From Fen-1077 sp050014355 (GTDB taxonomy: Bacteria; Chloroflexota; Dehalococcoidia; Dehalococcoidales; RBG-16-60-22): a stretch of DNA of 16,759 bases. The stretch covers positions 1 through 16,759 of the forward strand of contig JBEKDL010000041.1 of assembly GCA_050014355.1 (NCBI GenBank), read 5' to 3'. Positions 1-7,429 of this stretch are shown one piece after another; within the stretch, counting starts at the first letter, position 1; every line of letters starts with the position of its first letter. Under the pieces are notes generated by a model. The model searched no databases, was not told where the DNA came from, and saw nothing but the letters and a program-made list of their open reading frames with translations. The translations under genes and the position numbers were made by a program.

Positions 1-1611
1 TTTGAGTTTCACTCACGCATGAAATCAGGCGAGATACGCATAGGTTTAAGTTCCGCCGAGGTCATGAGCATCGCGGGTGAGCCGTGCCGTATTATAGTGA
101 TAACCGATATTACCGAGCGCAAGCGGGCAGAGGAAGCGCTACGGCAATCTGAGGAAAAACTGCGCCTGATGTTCCAAGCAGTCAGCGAGGGAATAGCGAT
201 TATTGACCTACAAGGTGTCATCATCGATTGTAATGAAAGAGCTGTTAGCCTGTATGGAGTTAGTTCTAAGGAAGAGATTTTAGGGAAAAATTGCTTTAAT
301 TTTATTGACGAACGCGAACGCGAAAAAGCAGCGGCAGATATACAAAAGCTTATAGCTGGAGAGGCGCCTAGGAGTATTGAGTTCAATATCACTAAGGCTG
401 ACGGCTCCAGATATGATACTGAAGCAACCACCAGTTTGATTAAGGACGCCTCTGGTAACCCAACTGGCATCATCGCCATCATAAGAGATATTACCGAGCG
501 CAAGCGGGCAGAGGAAGGGCTGAGGGAAAGCGAGGAAAAGTATCGAACGCTGTTTGAATCGGCGGCTCAGGGGATACTTATAGCCGATACCGAAACCAAG
601 AAATTCAAAGACGCCAATCCAGCCGTTTGCACAATGTTGGGCTATAGTCAAGAAGAATTGGTAAAAATGGATGTAGGTGATATTCATCCTAAAACCTCAC
701 TAGAGCTTGTACTTGCTGATTTTACTGCCCAAGCAAGAGGGGAAAAGATATTGTCGACTCTTCCCTGTTTGAAAAAGGATGGCACCATAATCTATGCGGA
801 TATCAAAGCTGCCAAAGCCATCATCGATGGAAGAGAGTGTAACGTTGGTTTCTTTACCGATATCACCGTACGCAAACAGGCGGAAGAAGAACTGAAGCAG
901 GCCCTGTCCAACATGGAGCAGTCTAACCTCCGTCTGGCCGCCACAAATAAAGAGCTCGAGACTTTCAGCTACTCCGTCTCCCACGACCTGCGTTCGCCGC
1001 TCCGGAGTATCGATGGCTTCAGTCAGGCCCTGCTGGAAGATTACGCGAATAAACTCGATGCTACCGCCCAGGACTACCTGAAACGACTGCGTAACGCCAG
1101 CCAGAAAATGGGGGAACTCATTGACGGTATGCTAAGGTTATCACGCCTATCCCGGAGCGAACTGCACCTGGAGCGCATCGACCTGGGTGCCCTGGCCATC
1201 GAGATCGCCACCCGGTTACGGGAAAGCCAACCGGAGCGGCAGGTGGAATTTGTCATTGGTGGAGATTTGACAGCTAACGGAGACCCGCAGCTGCTCCACA
1301 CTTTATTGGAAAATCTCCTCGGTAACGCCTGGAAATTCACCGGCAAAGTGCCGCGCGCCATTATAGAGTTCGACGCCATCCAGAGCAATGGGCAAAAAAC
1401 ATTCTTCGTCAAAGACAACGGCGCCGGATTCGACATGACTTACGCGGATAAGCTGTTCGGGGTTTTCCAACGGCTGCATGATGCTACCGAGTTCCCCGGC
1501 ACCGGCATCGGCCTGGCTACGGTACGGCGCATCGTCAACCGGCATGGGGGCACGGTCCGGGCAGAAGGAGAGGTGGGTAAAGGCGCTACCTTCTATTTCA
1601 CACTCGGCTAA
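1..1611 (+). CDS. PAS-PAS-PAS sensor histidine kinase, 5' end outside window
   Basis: This cytoplasmic-type histidine kinase senses a signal through PAS domains and phosphorylates a partner receiver. The frame is open to base 1, and the first residues match the end of a PAS domain: the stretch MKSGEIR followed by DITERKRAEEAL is almost the same as one in the kinase at 2118. The Met codon at base 19 is therefore internal and the gene starts upstream. Counting from base 1, a PAS tail covers residues 1-45, PAS domains cover about 50-165 and 175-290, and a short coiled coil leads into HisKA with the phosphoacceptor in SVSHDLRSPL (His328). The ATPase domain shows the N box (Asn442), G1 (Asp472, DNGAGF) and G2 (GTGIGL from 500). 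No membrane segment is visible. The SHDLRSPLRSIDGFSQALLE type of HisKA is common in phytochrome-like kinases that pair with Rcp1-type regulators, and such a regulator follows 12 nt downstream. The PAS part is clearly AT-richer than the catalytic part. Confidence 0.93.
   Translation, partial: FEFHSRMKSGEIRIGLSSAEVMSIAGEPCRIIVITDITERKRAEEALRQSEEKLRLMFQAVSEGIAIIDLQGVIIDCNERAVSLYGVSSKEEILGKNCFNFIDEREREKAAADIQKLIAGEAPRSIEFNITKADGSRYDTEATTSLIKDASGNPTGIIAIIRDITERKRAEEGLRESEEKYRTLFESAAQGILIADTETKKFKDANPAVCTMLGYSQEELVKMDVGDIHPKTSLELVLADFTAQARGEKILSTLPCLKKDGTIIYADIKAAKAIIDGRECNVGFFTDITVRKQAEEELKQALSNMEQSNLRLAATNKELETFSYSVSHDLRSPLRSIDGFSQALLEDYANKLDATAQDYLKRLRNASQKMGELIDGMLRLSRLSRSELHLERIDLGALAIEIATRLRESQPERQVEFVIGGDLTANGDPQLLHTLLENLLGNAWKFTGKVPRAIIEFDAIQSNGQKTFFVKDNGAGFDMTYADKLFGVFQRLHDATEFPGTGIGLATVRRIVNRHGGTVRAEGEVGKGATFYFTLG
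106..136 (+). repeat. 31-nt direct repeat, copy 1 (PAS linker)
   Basis: This 31-base block encodes the PAS-to-PAS linker (DITERKRAEE). It recurs without mismatch at 487-517, one PAS domain later. Identity through synonymous positions points to recent duplication or gene conversion between PAS modules and not only to protein-level selection. Confidence 0.85.
487..517 (+). repeat. 31-nt direct repeat, copy 2 (PAS linker)
   Basis: This is the second exact copy of the linker block at 106-136. The copies are 381 bases (127 codons) apart, so recombination between them would add or remove one whole PAS module in frame. Confidence 0.85.
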
Positions 1612-1623
1612 AGGAGAAATACG

Positions 1624-2067
1624 GTGGGAAGAGACGAAACGATTTTGCTCATAGAAGATAATCCGGATGACGTCGAGCTGACCATGCGGGCCTTCCGCAA
1701 GAACAATATCGCGAACAACGTGGCGGTGGCCCGTGATGGCGTGGAGGCCCTGGACTACCTTTTCGGGCGGGGGATTTACGCCGGCCGGAACACCGCGGAA
1801 ACGCCCCGGCTCATTCTCCTCGATTTAAAAATGCCCAGAATGGACGGCCTGCACGTTCTGGAGCACTTGCGCGCCGATGAACGCACCAGGCTCACTCCGG
1901 TGGTCATCCTCACCTCCTCCAAGGAAGAACAGGACCTCGTTAACAGCTACAAATCCGGGGCCAACAGCTATGTGCGTAAGCCAATAGATTTCAATGAATT
2001 CCTGGAAGCCGTACACCAGATAGGGCTTTACTGGCTGCTCATCAACGAGAGCCTCGATAAAAACTGA
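1624..2067 (+). CDS. Rcp1-type single-domain response regulator
   Basis: This is a stand-alone receiver of 147 residues that accepts phosphate from a histidine kinase, most likely the one just upstream. The acidic pocket is in IEDNPDD (residues 10-16), the phosphoacceptor is Asp67 in LLDLKMPRMDG, the switch residue is at TS97-98, and the conserved lysine is Lys119 in RKPIDF. The long insert after DYLFGRG and the YWLLINE tail are typical of the Rcp1 family that partners phytochrome-like kinases. There is no DNA-binding or other output domain, so it acts by protein contact or phosphotransfer. The start is GTG, chosen because AAAGGAG lies 7 nt upstream and directly overlaps the kinase stop. The 12-nt gap argues for a kinase-regulator operon. 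The family call is firm; the target is unknown. Confidence 0.92.
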   Translation: MGRDETILLIEDNPDDVELTMRAFRKNNIANNVAVARDGVEALDYLFGRGIYAGRNTAETPRLILLDLKMPRMDGLHVLEHLRADERTRLTPVVILTSSKEEQDLVNSYKSGANSYVRKPIDFNEFLEAVHQIGLYWLLINESLDKN

Positions 2068-2117
2068 CCGGCAGCCGTTTTAAATGCCGCCAAAAAACCT
2101 GAAACCGGGTATCGAAA

Positions 2118-4697
2118 ATGGAAAAAAAGATAATAAAAATCCTACTGATAGAAGATAATCCGGACGACGCCGAACTGATGAAAAGAAGGCTGTATAAGTC
2201 CGCCGATGCCAGGTTCGCGGTAACTGTATCCAGAACTCTCCGTGACGGCCTGGACCAGTTGCAGGCAAACAGCCATGACCTGATTATCTGCGACCTCGGA
2301 CTGCCGGATAGCCACGGGCTCGATACCGTCAACCGGATTCTTACCAAAGCGCCGCATGCCCCCCTGGTAGTGCTCAGCGGCTTCGATGACGAGGCCACGG
2401 CGATTAAAGCCGTCCAGGCGGGCGCGCAAGACTACCTGGTAAAAGGTCAGCTGGAAGGCGTTTACATGGAACGCTCCCTGTTTTACGCCATCGAGCGGTC
2501 CCGCCTGCAGCGGGAGCTGGAGCAGCACACGCGGGAAATATTAAGCATCCAGGCTAACCTGCTGAAAATCCTGGAGAAAAATGCCGATGCCATCATCGTC
2601 GTCGGCGGAGATAAACGCATCCTGTTCACCAACCCAGCGGTGGAGACGCTGCTGGGACTGGCGCAGAAAGAGCTTATCAATCAGCCATTTAAGTACCCGC
2701 TGGACGGCGGCAGTTCCGTCGAGATTGAAATCAATCGTCCTGATAAAGCCAGGACTATCGCCGAGATGAGGGTGGTGGACATCACCTGGGAAGGCAAGCC
2801 TGCCTACCTGGCTTCGCTGCGCAATATCACGGAACGGAAAAAGGCTGAAGACGCCTGCCGGGAATCAGAAGAGAAATTTTACAAGGTCTTCCGTTCCAGC
2901 CCCGAGGTAATTGTAATATCCCGGCTCAGTGACGGCACGATGCTGGAAGCCAACGATACTTTCTTCAACCTCACCGGCTATACCCGTGAAGAGATAATCG
3001 GTAAAAAGTCCTCCGAGATAGGAATCTGGGCCGGCGATGAAAACCGCGACGCCATGGCAACGGCGTTAAAAGAACAGGGCACGGACCGATATCAGGAGCG
3101 CAAGGTCCGTATGAAATCGGGCGAAATACGCACCTGGCTCTTTTCCGCGGAAATAGCCAATATCAATAACGAACCTTGCATACTTTCCGTGACAACAGAC
3201 ATCACCGAGCGTAAAAAAGCCGAGGAGGCGTTGCGTTTCTCCGATGCCGCCTTCAAGTCCCTCCACGAAAGCGTTATCGCCACAGATACCGAATATGTCA
3301 TCACCCACTGGAACAAGATAAGCGCCCAGACATACGGCATCGAAGCGTCCCGGGCCATCGGTAAAAAGCTATTGGACGTTATCGAAATAGACGAGACTTA
3401 CCCCGGTGAGAATGATAAACGGTTCAAGATGCTTGAAGCCAATGGTTATTACCAGGAGGAGCAGATGCACCGCACCAAGCACGGCGAGGTGTGGGTCAAT
3501 GTAAGCTATCAGGCCATTGAAGACGGCCATAAACGCTACGGCTGGGTAGCGCTGGCCACGGCCATTACCCAGCGCAAGATGGCGGAGGAAGCCCTGAAGC
3601 GGAGCGAAGAGAAATACCGCACGATATTTGAGAACACGGGGACAGCTATAGCCATCATCGAAACGGATACTACCATATCCATGGTAAATGACGAGTTCGC
3701 CAGAATCACGGGGTGGACAAAAAATAATCTTGAAGGCAAAGTAAAATGGACGGATCTGGTGCATAAGGTAGACCTCGAGAAAATGTCCGAATTCCATCGA
3801 CTCCGAAGGGAAGGCGCCGCAGTACCGAAGGAGTATGAATTCAAGTTCCATGATAAGACCGGGCATATTAAAGATGCCTCCATAATCGTTTCCTTGATAC
3901 CAGAGACGAAACAGAGCTTGGTCTCGATGACCGATATCACGGAACGCAAAGAAGCTGAAGAAAAGCTCCGTAAAATCGACCAGATGAAATCCGAGTTCCT
4001 TTCCAATGTCTCCCACGAGCTGCGCACGCCGCTCCAGTCCATCAGCGGTTTCACCAAGCTCATCATGAACGGCCAGGTTCCCGACCCCGCCACACGGCAG
4101 GAGTTTCTCCAGATAATAGATGAAGAGGCCATGCATCTGGGCAACCTCATTAACAGCCTGCTGGACATGTCGCGCCTGGAGTCCGGGCGGTTCCAGATAA
4201 ATAAAAAGCTCATGCCGGTCAGGGAATCCATTACCGACCCCGTTAAAAGCTTCTACAGCCTCGCCCGTGATAAGAACATTACGCTCCGGGAAGAAATACC
4301 CGAGCGGCTGCCGGACATCGAGGTGGATGACGACAGGCTAAGACAGGTGGTCATCAACCTGCTCGGCAACGCCATCAAGTTCAGCGACCCCGGCGGCAGC
4401 GTCACGGTGAAAGTTGAAGAACGGAAAGGCCAGCTATTGTTCCAGGTCTCCGACCGCGGCATCGGTATTTCCGAAGAAGCCAAGCAGCACCTTTTCGAGA
4501 GATTCTACCGCGCCGAGGGAGAGATGGTCAGGGGCGGCACCGGCCTGGGACTGTACATTTCCAAGCAAATCATCGAAGCCCACGGCGGACGCATCTGGGC
4601 GGAAAGCAAACTCGGCGAAGGCAGCACCTTCAGCTTCACGCTGCCTCTCAACGGCAAAGGAGGGAAAGGAAATGACAAAGAAAATCCTGGTCATTGA
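2118..4697 (+). CDS. Receiver-PAS(x4) hybrid sensor histidine kinase
   Basis: This 859-residue soluble kinase has its receiver at the N-terminus. The receiver covers about residues 6-122, with acidic residues in IEDNPDD, phosphoacceptor Asp59 (ICDLGLPD), Ser87 and Lys109. Four PAS domains follow at roughly 143-240, 250-362, 372-484 and 495-612, each closing with an ITERK- or ITQRK-type linker. HisKA carries SNVSHELRTP with His633. The ATPase domain has Asn751 (NLLGNAIKF) and the G2 loop GGTGLGL from 806. There are no membrane helices, so the ligand is intracellular. The N-terminal receiver could be set by the upstream Rcp1/kinase pair and thus make a relay. The gene follows a 50-nt gap with no clear Shine-Dalgarno sequence. 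It overlaps the next receiver gene by 26 nt, which is the obvious phosphotransfer partner. The linker at about 3107-3230 resembles that at 1-130, a sign of shared PAS modules. Confidence 0.94.
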   Translation: MEKKIIKILLIEDNPDDAELMKRRLYKSADARFAVTVSRTLRDGLDQLQANSHDLIICDLGLPDSHGLDTVNRILTKAPHAPLVVLSGFDDEATAIKAVQAGAQDYLVKGQLEGVYMERSLFYAIERSRLQRELEQHTREILSIQANLLKILEKNADAIIVVGGDKRILFTNPAVETLLGLAQKELINQPFKYPLDGGSSVEIEINRPDKARTIAEMRVVDITWEGKPAYLASLRNITERKKAEDACRESEEKFYKVFRSSPEVIVISRLSDGTMLEANDTFFNLTGYTREEIIGKKSSEIGIWAGDENRDAMATALKEQGTDRYQERKVRMKSGEIRTWLFSAEIANINNEPCILSVTTDITERKKAEEALRFSDAAFKSLHESVIATDTEYVITHWNKISAQTYGIEASRAIGKKLLDVIEIDETYPGENDKRFKMLEANGYYQEEQMHRTKHGEVWVNVSYQAIEDGHKRYGWVALATAITQRKMAEEALKRSEEKYRTIFENTGTAIAIIETDTTISMVNDEFARITGWTKNNLEGKVKWTDLVHKVDLEKMSEFHRLRREGAAVPKEYEFKFHDKTGHIKDASIIVSLIPETKQSLVSMTDITERKEAEEKLRKIDQMKSEFLSNVSHELRTPLQSISGFTKLIMNGQVPDPATRQEFLQIIDEEAMHLGNLINSLLDMSRLESGRFQINKKLMPVRESITDPVKSFYSLARDKNITLREEIPERLPDIEVDDDRLRQVVINLLGNAIKFSDPGGSVTVKVEERKGQLLFQVSDRGIGISEEAKQHLFERFYRAEGEMVRGGTGLGLYISKQIIEAHGGRIWAESKLGEGSTFSFTLPLNGKGGKGNDKENPGH
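4656..4664 (+). promoter_or_regulatory. Ribosome binding site setting the start of the receiver gene at 4672
   Basis: AAAGGAGGG lies 7 nt before ATG 4672, inside the 3' end of the kinase gene. The same frame is open back to 4414, but that upstream part is only a shadow of the kinase. This site and the receiver-like MTKKILVIEDD beginning fix the real start. Confidence 0.85.
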
Positions 4698-5079
4698 AGA
4701 TGACCCGGCGACATCCAGACTGGTTGATTACTCGCTCCGTCACGAAGGGTACGAAGTCATCACGGCCTTCAATGGCCTGGAAGGGTTAAGGAAAGCCGTC
4801 GGTGAGTCGCCCGACCTCATCATTCTGGATGTGATGCTGCCGGGTATGGACGGCTTCGAGATATGTCACCGCCTGCGCGCCGATGCCGCTACCGCGCAGC
4901 TCCCCATCATGATGTTCTCCGCCAAAGCGCAGGATATCGATAAAAATACCGGCTTAAAAGTAGGCGCCGACGAATACCTGGCCAAACCCGCCGCCCCGGC
5001 GGATATCGTGAGCCGTGTGCGCAAGCTGCTGGCGCAAAAACAGAGTGCCGCCGCGCCGCAGGAGAAGGTGAGTGGATAG
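4672..5079 (+). CDS. CheY/PilG-like single-domain response regulator
   Basis: This is a 135-residue stand-alone receiver. MTKKILVIEDD gives the acidic pair at residues 10-11. The phosphoacceptor is Asp53 (LDVMLPGMDG), Ser83 replaces the switch Thr, and Lys105 sits in LAKPAAP. After the receiver there is only a short Lys/Ala/Gln tail and no output domain, so it must act by binding another protein. It starts 26 nt inside the upstream kinase gene and ends 8 nt inside pilB, so both junctions are translationally coupled. Receivers of this kind (PilG, PilH) control pilus motors in Pseudomonas. A direct role on PilB here is inferred from position only. Family assignment is sure; the target is not. 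Confidence 0.93.
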   Translation: MTKKILVIEDDPATSRLVDYSLRHEGYEVITAFNGLEGLRKAVGESPDLIILDVMLPGMDGFEICHRLRADAATAQLPIMMFSAKAQDIDKNTGLKVGADEYLAKPAAPADIVSRVRKLLAQKQSAAAPQEKVSG

Positions 5080-6781
5080 AGATAATATCAAGCCCCCAAT
5101 CACGGACAAAGCCGCTAGGAAGACCGTGGGTGACAGGCTCGTGGAAGAAAAGCTCATTACCCCGGAGCAGCTGGAAAACGCCAGTGCGTTTCAGCAGCAA
5201 CAGGGCGGCCGGCTGGGCGATATATTGATAAAGCAGGGGCTTATCAAGCCCGAGCAGCTGGCTATCGTGCTCTCTATCCATCTCAACCTGCCTCTCATCG
5301 ACCTGAAACGGCACGTGGTACAGCAGCGCGCCCTGCGCCTCATCCCTGAAGAGATGGCGCGCAAATATACCCTTATCCCGCTGGATATCGTTAACGACTC
5401 ACTGATGGTCGTCATGGCCGACCCGGAGGACATCCGTACTATCGAAGATATCAAGGCGCAGGCCAGAATGCGCGTTGAAGTTGCTCTCGGCGTACAATCC
5501 GATATCGAGCGCGCTATCGACCTCAATTACCGGTCGAAAGACTCCATAGACAAGCAGGTGAGCCAGCTGGCACCGTCCCCTGATACTAAAATCGAGAATG
5601 CCGCGCAGCTGGCTGCCAAAACGCCCGTCGCGGAAACGCTCGACCTGCTGATTGACCAGGCCGTCAAAGACAGGGCCTCGGACATCCACATCGAGCCGCA
5701 GGAAGACCGGCTCCGCGTCCGCTACCGCATCGATGGCATCCTGCATGATGTCTACTCCTTTCCCCTGAACATCCACGTGCCGCTGCTATCACGCATAAAA
5801 ATCCTCTCGGAAATGGACATCTCCGAGCAGAGGCGCCCGCAGGACGGGCAGTTCTCCTTCAAGCTGGGGGGAAAAGAGATTGATATCCGCACAGCCACTA
5901 TGGAAACCCCTTACGGCGAGAGGGCTACCTTGAGAATCCTGGACCGGACGCTGGCGCTTTTCACACTGGCGGAACTCGGCTTTCAGCCGGATGTCCTTCA
6001 AAAATACCTGGCGCTTTTAAAGAGTCCTTTCGGGATGATACTCGTCGGCGGGCCTACCGGCTCCGGCAAGACGACCACGCTTTACGCCTCCATCAACGAG
6101 CTGGACCGCAATGAGCTCAATATTATGACCATCGAAGACCCCATCGAGTACAGCTTTATGGATATCAACCAGTCGCAGGTGAATGTTAAGGCGGGCATTA
6201 CTTTCGCCGGCGGCCTCCGTGCGATTATGCGCCACGACCCCAACGTGATACTCGTCGGCGAGATAAGGGACAAGGAAACCGTGACCACTGCGGTGCAGGC
6301 CGCGCTGACCGGCCACCTGGTACTCTCCTCGATTCACGCGAACGATGCCATCGGCGTTCTTTTCCGGCTGATGGACCTTGGAGCTGACCCGGCTTCGATT
6401 TCCTCGACGCTTATCGGCATCGTCGCCCAGCGCATGGTGCGGCGGATATGCACACACTGCCGCGCCCCCTACCGGCTTACCGATGAAGAGCAGCAGGCCA
6501 TCAGCGGCGAGCTGTCATCCTCCACCCCGGCTTTCTACCGCGGCACGGGCTGCAACCTTTGTGCCGACACCGGCTACCGCGGCCGGACCGGTATTTTCGA
6601 ACTGCTGGTCATGAGCGAGACTATCAGGAACATGCTCCGCGACCGCGCCAGCGCCGGCGAAATCAGGGCGCAGGCCGTCAAAGAAGGCATAGTCACGATG
6701 CGCCAGGACGGCATGCGCAAAGCGAAAGAAGGAATTACCTCCGTCAGCGAGGTGATACGCAGCGTGTTTTCAATTAATTAA
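5072..6781 (+). CDS. pilB: Type IV pilus extension ATPase PilB (GspE family)
   Basis: This hexameric cytoplasmic ATPase powers pilin polymerisation through the platform protein PilC. Its 569 residues match the family length. The N-terminal part (about 18-150) looks like a T2SSE_N/MshEN domain, with RLGDILIKQGLI at 47-58 and a poorer first copy from 19. The ATPase core has an HIEP motif (206-209), Walker A GPTGSGKT (327-334), an Asp box TIEDPIEY, a Walker B-type segment NVILVGEIRD (391-400), and a His box LTGHLVLSSIHAND. Four zinc-binding cysteines are at Cys460, Cys463, Cys494 and Cys497, a mark of PilB/GspE and not of the retraction ATPase PilT. The start is GTG, with GGAGAAGG just upstream and within the preceding receiver gene. 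It is the first structural gene of the pilus cluster. The sequence cannot show whether it serves a pilus or a pseudopilus, but the downstream genes favour a T4P. Confidence 0.95.
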   Translation: MDRDNIKPPITDKAARKTVGDRLVEEKLITPEQLENASAFQQQQGGRLGDILIKQGLIKPEQLAIVLSIHLNLPLIDLKRHVVQQRALRLIPEEMARKYTLIPLDIVNDSLMVVMADPEDIRTIEDIKAQARMRVEVALGVQSDIERAIDLNYRSKDSIDKQVSQLAPSPDTKIENAAQLAAKTPVAETLDLLIDQAVKDRASDIHIEPQEDRLRVRYRIDGILHDVYSFPLNIHVPLLSRIKILSEMDISEQRRPQDGQFSFKLGGKEIDIRTATMETPYGERATLRILDRTLALFTLAELGFQPDVLQKYLALLKSPFGMILVGGPTGSGKTTTLYASINELDRNELNIMTIEDPIEYSFMDINQSQVNVKAGITFAGGLRAIMRHDPNVILVGEIRDKETVTTAVQAALTGHLVLSSIHANDAIGVLFRLMDLGADPASISSTLIGIVAQRMVRRICTHCRAPYRLTDEEQQAISGELSSSTPAFYRGTGCNLCADTGYRGRTGIFELLVMSETIRNMLRDRASAGEIRAQAVKEGIVTMRQDGMRKAKEGITSVSEVIRSVFSIN

Positions 6782-6893
6782 CGGATAAAGCTCAAAAAGA
6801 GAGCAGATAATAAAACATAATTAAGGAGATAACGAAGTTCATATTAAAAAAACTTAGTGTAATCGGCGATCAATATTTATTTAGGAGGAAAAA

Positions 6894-7343
6894 ATGAAAA
6901 AAACTCTAAGTTCGGGGCTGGTGCTAATTATGTTGGTGATGGTGCTTCCATTCCTGGCTTCTTGCAGCGGCATATCGCAGGGAAAATACGATAAAGTGAA
7001 TAGCGACCTTACCTCCGCTATCGCACAAACTCAAAAATTACAGGGCGACCTGACGGCGAAGGATACCGAGATCAAAGCCACCAGCGCAAAGTTGGGAAAG
7101 GCTAAAAATGAAATCGACGTTCTCAACGCCATTTTCATTCCGGCTATAACGGGTGAATTAAATAACAAGTCACAGGATGAGATGGCGAAGATGTTTCTTG
7201 TCTGGCGTGACAAAGTCAACATAATCGGAGACCCTGCTCTGACAACCAAATTTCAGGCAATTATCGATGGGGGAGTAGGTGACGCAGCGTCAATGGAATT
7301 CTTCCGATATCTCCTTTTAGACATTGAAAAAACGTTAAATTAG
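6894..7343 (+). CDS. Small predicted lipoprotein with coiled coil
   Basis: This 149-residue protein of unrecognised family is probably exported and lipid-anchored. It has MKK, a hydrophobic stretch to about residue 20, and a lipobox LASC with the modified cysteine at Cys24. Residues 32-80 are rich in Lys, Asp, Gln and Ala with regular hydrophobics and could form a coiled coil. The rest appears helical and has no motif I know. A strong AGGAGG stands 6 nt before ATG. The gene sits between pilB and pilC with 112 nt upstream and 86 nt downstream, unlike the overlapping genes around it, and it is AT-richer (43% GC counted over 7081-7140). It may be an independent insertion or a pilus-associated surface protein. 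Function is not assigned. Confidence 0.8.
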   Translation: MKKTLSSGLVLIMLVMVLPFLASCSGISQGKYDKVNSDLTSAIAQTQKLQGDLTAKDTEIKATSAKLGKAKNEIDVLNAIFIPAITGELNNKSQDEMAKMFLVWRDKVNIIGDPALTTKFQAIIDGGVGDAASMEFFRYLLLDIEKTLN

Positions 7344-7380
7344 CAGCTGTCAATTGTAACCTGATATACGATACACCTTC

Positions 7381-7414
7381 CCTCTCCCTTCAGGTTGAAT
7401 CCATCTGGGAGAGG
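7381..7414 (+). repeat. Intercistronic inverted repeat between lipoprotein gene and pilC
   Basis: CCTCTCCC (7381-7388) and GGGAGAGG (7407-7414) are perfect 8-bp complements around an 18-nt loop. No T-run follows, so a classical terminator is unlikely. The hairpin ends 15 nt before the pilC start and 6 nt before its GAGGGG ribosome site, so it could affect mRNA processing or translation. It also resembles a degenerate dispersed C-rich/G-rich repeat, but I see no second copy in this window. Confidence 0.55.
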
Positions 7415-7429
7415 AACTTCGAGGGGATA

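Noticed and set aside
2069..2089. CGGCA...TGCCG inverted repeat between the Rcp1-like gene and the second kinase
   Set aside because: The stem is only 5 bp with an 11-nt loop and no T-run follows; this is expected by chance.
3369..4136. 255-codon open frame on the minus strand
   Set aside because: It lies fully inside the second kinase, has no ribosome site or family features, and is explained by the codon bias of the + strand gene.
4414..4671. Open frame extending the receiver gene 86 codons upstream, giving 221 residues
   Set aside because: It overlaps the kinase ATPase domain in another frame and its sequence is low-quality Ser/Pro/Ala-rich text. The AAAGGAGG site and receiver start at 4672 are decisive.
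6858..6863. TGTAAT as a -10 box for the lipoprotein gene
   Set aside because: No -35 match exists at 16-18 nt spacing, so a separate promoter is possible but not shown.
6820..6897. Shine-Dalgarno-like AAGGAG at 6823-6828 with a short frame ending at the lipoprotein start
   Set aside because: No ATG, GTG or TTG stands at usable distance; only ATT or ATA could start it. It may be a decayed small gene but cannot be supported.
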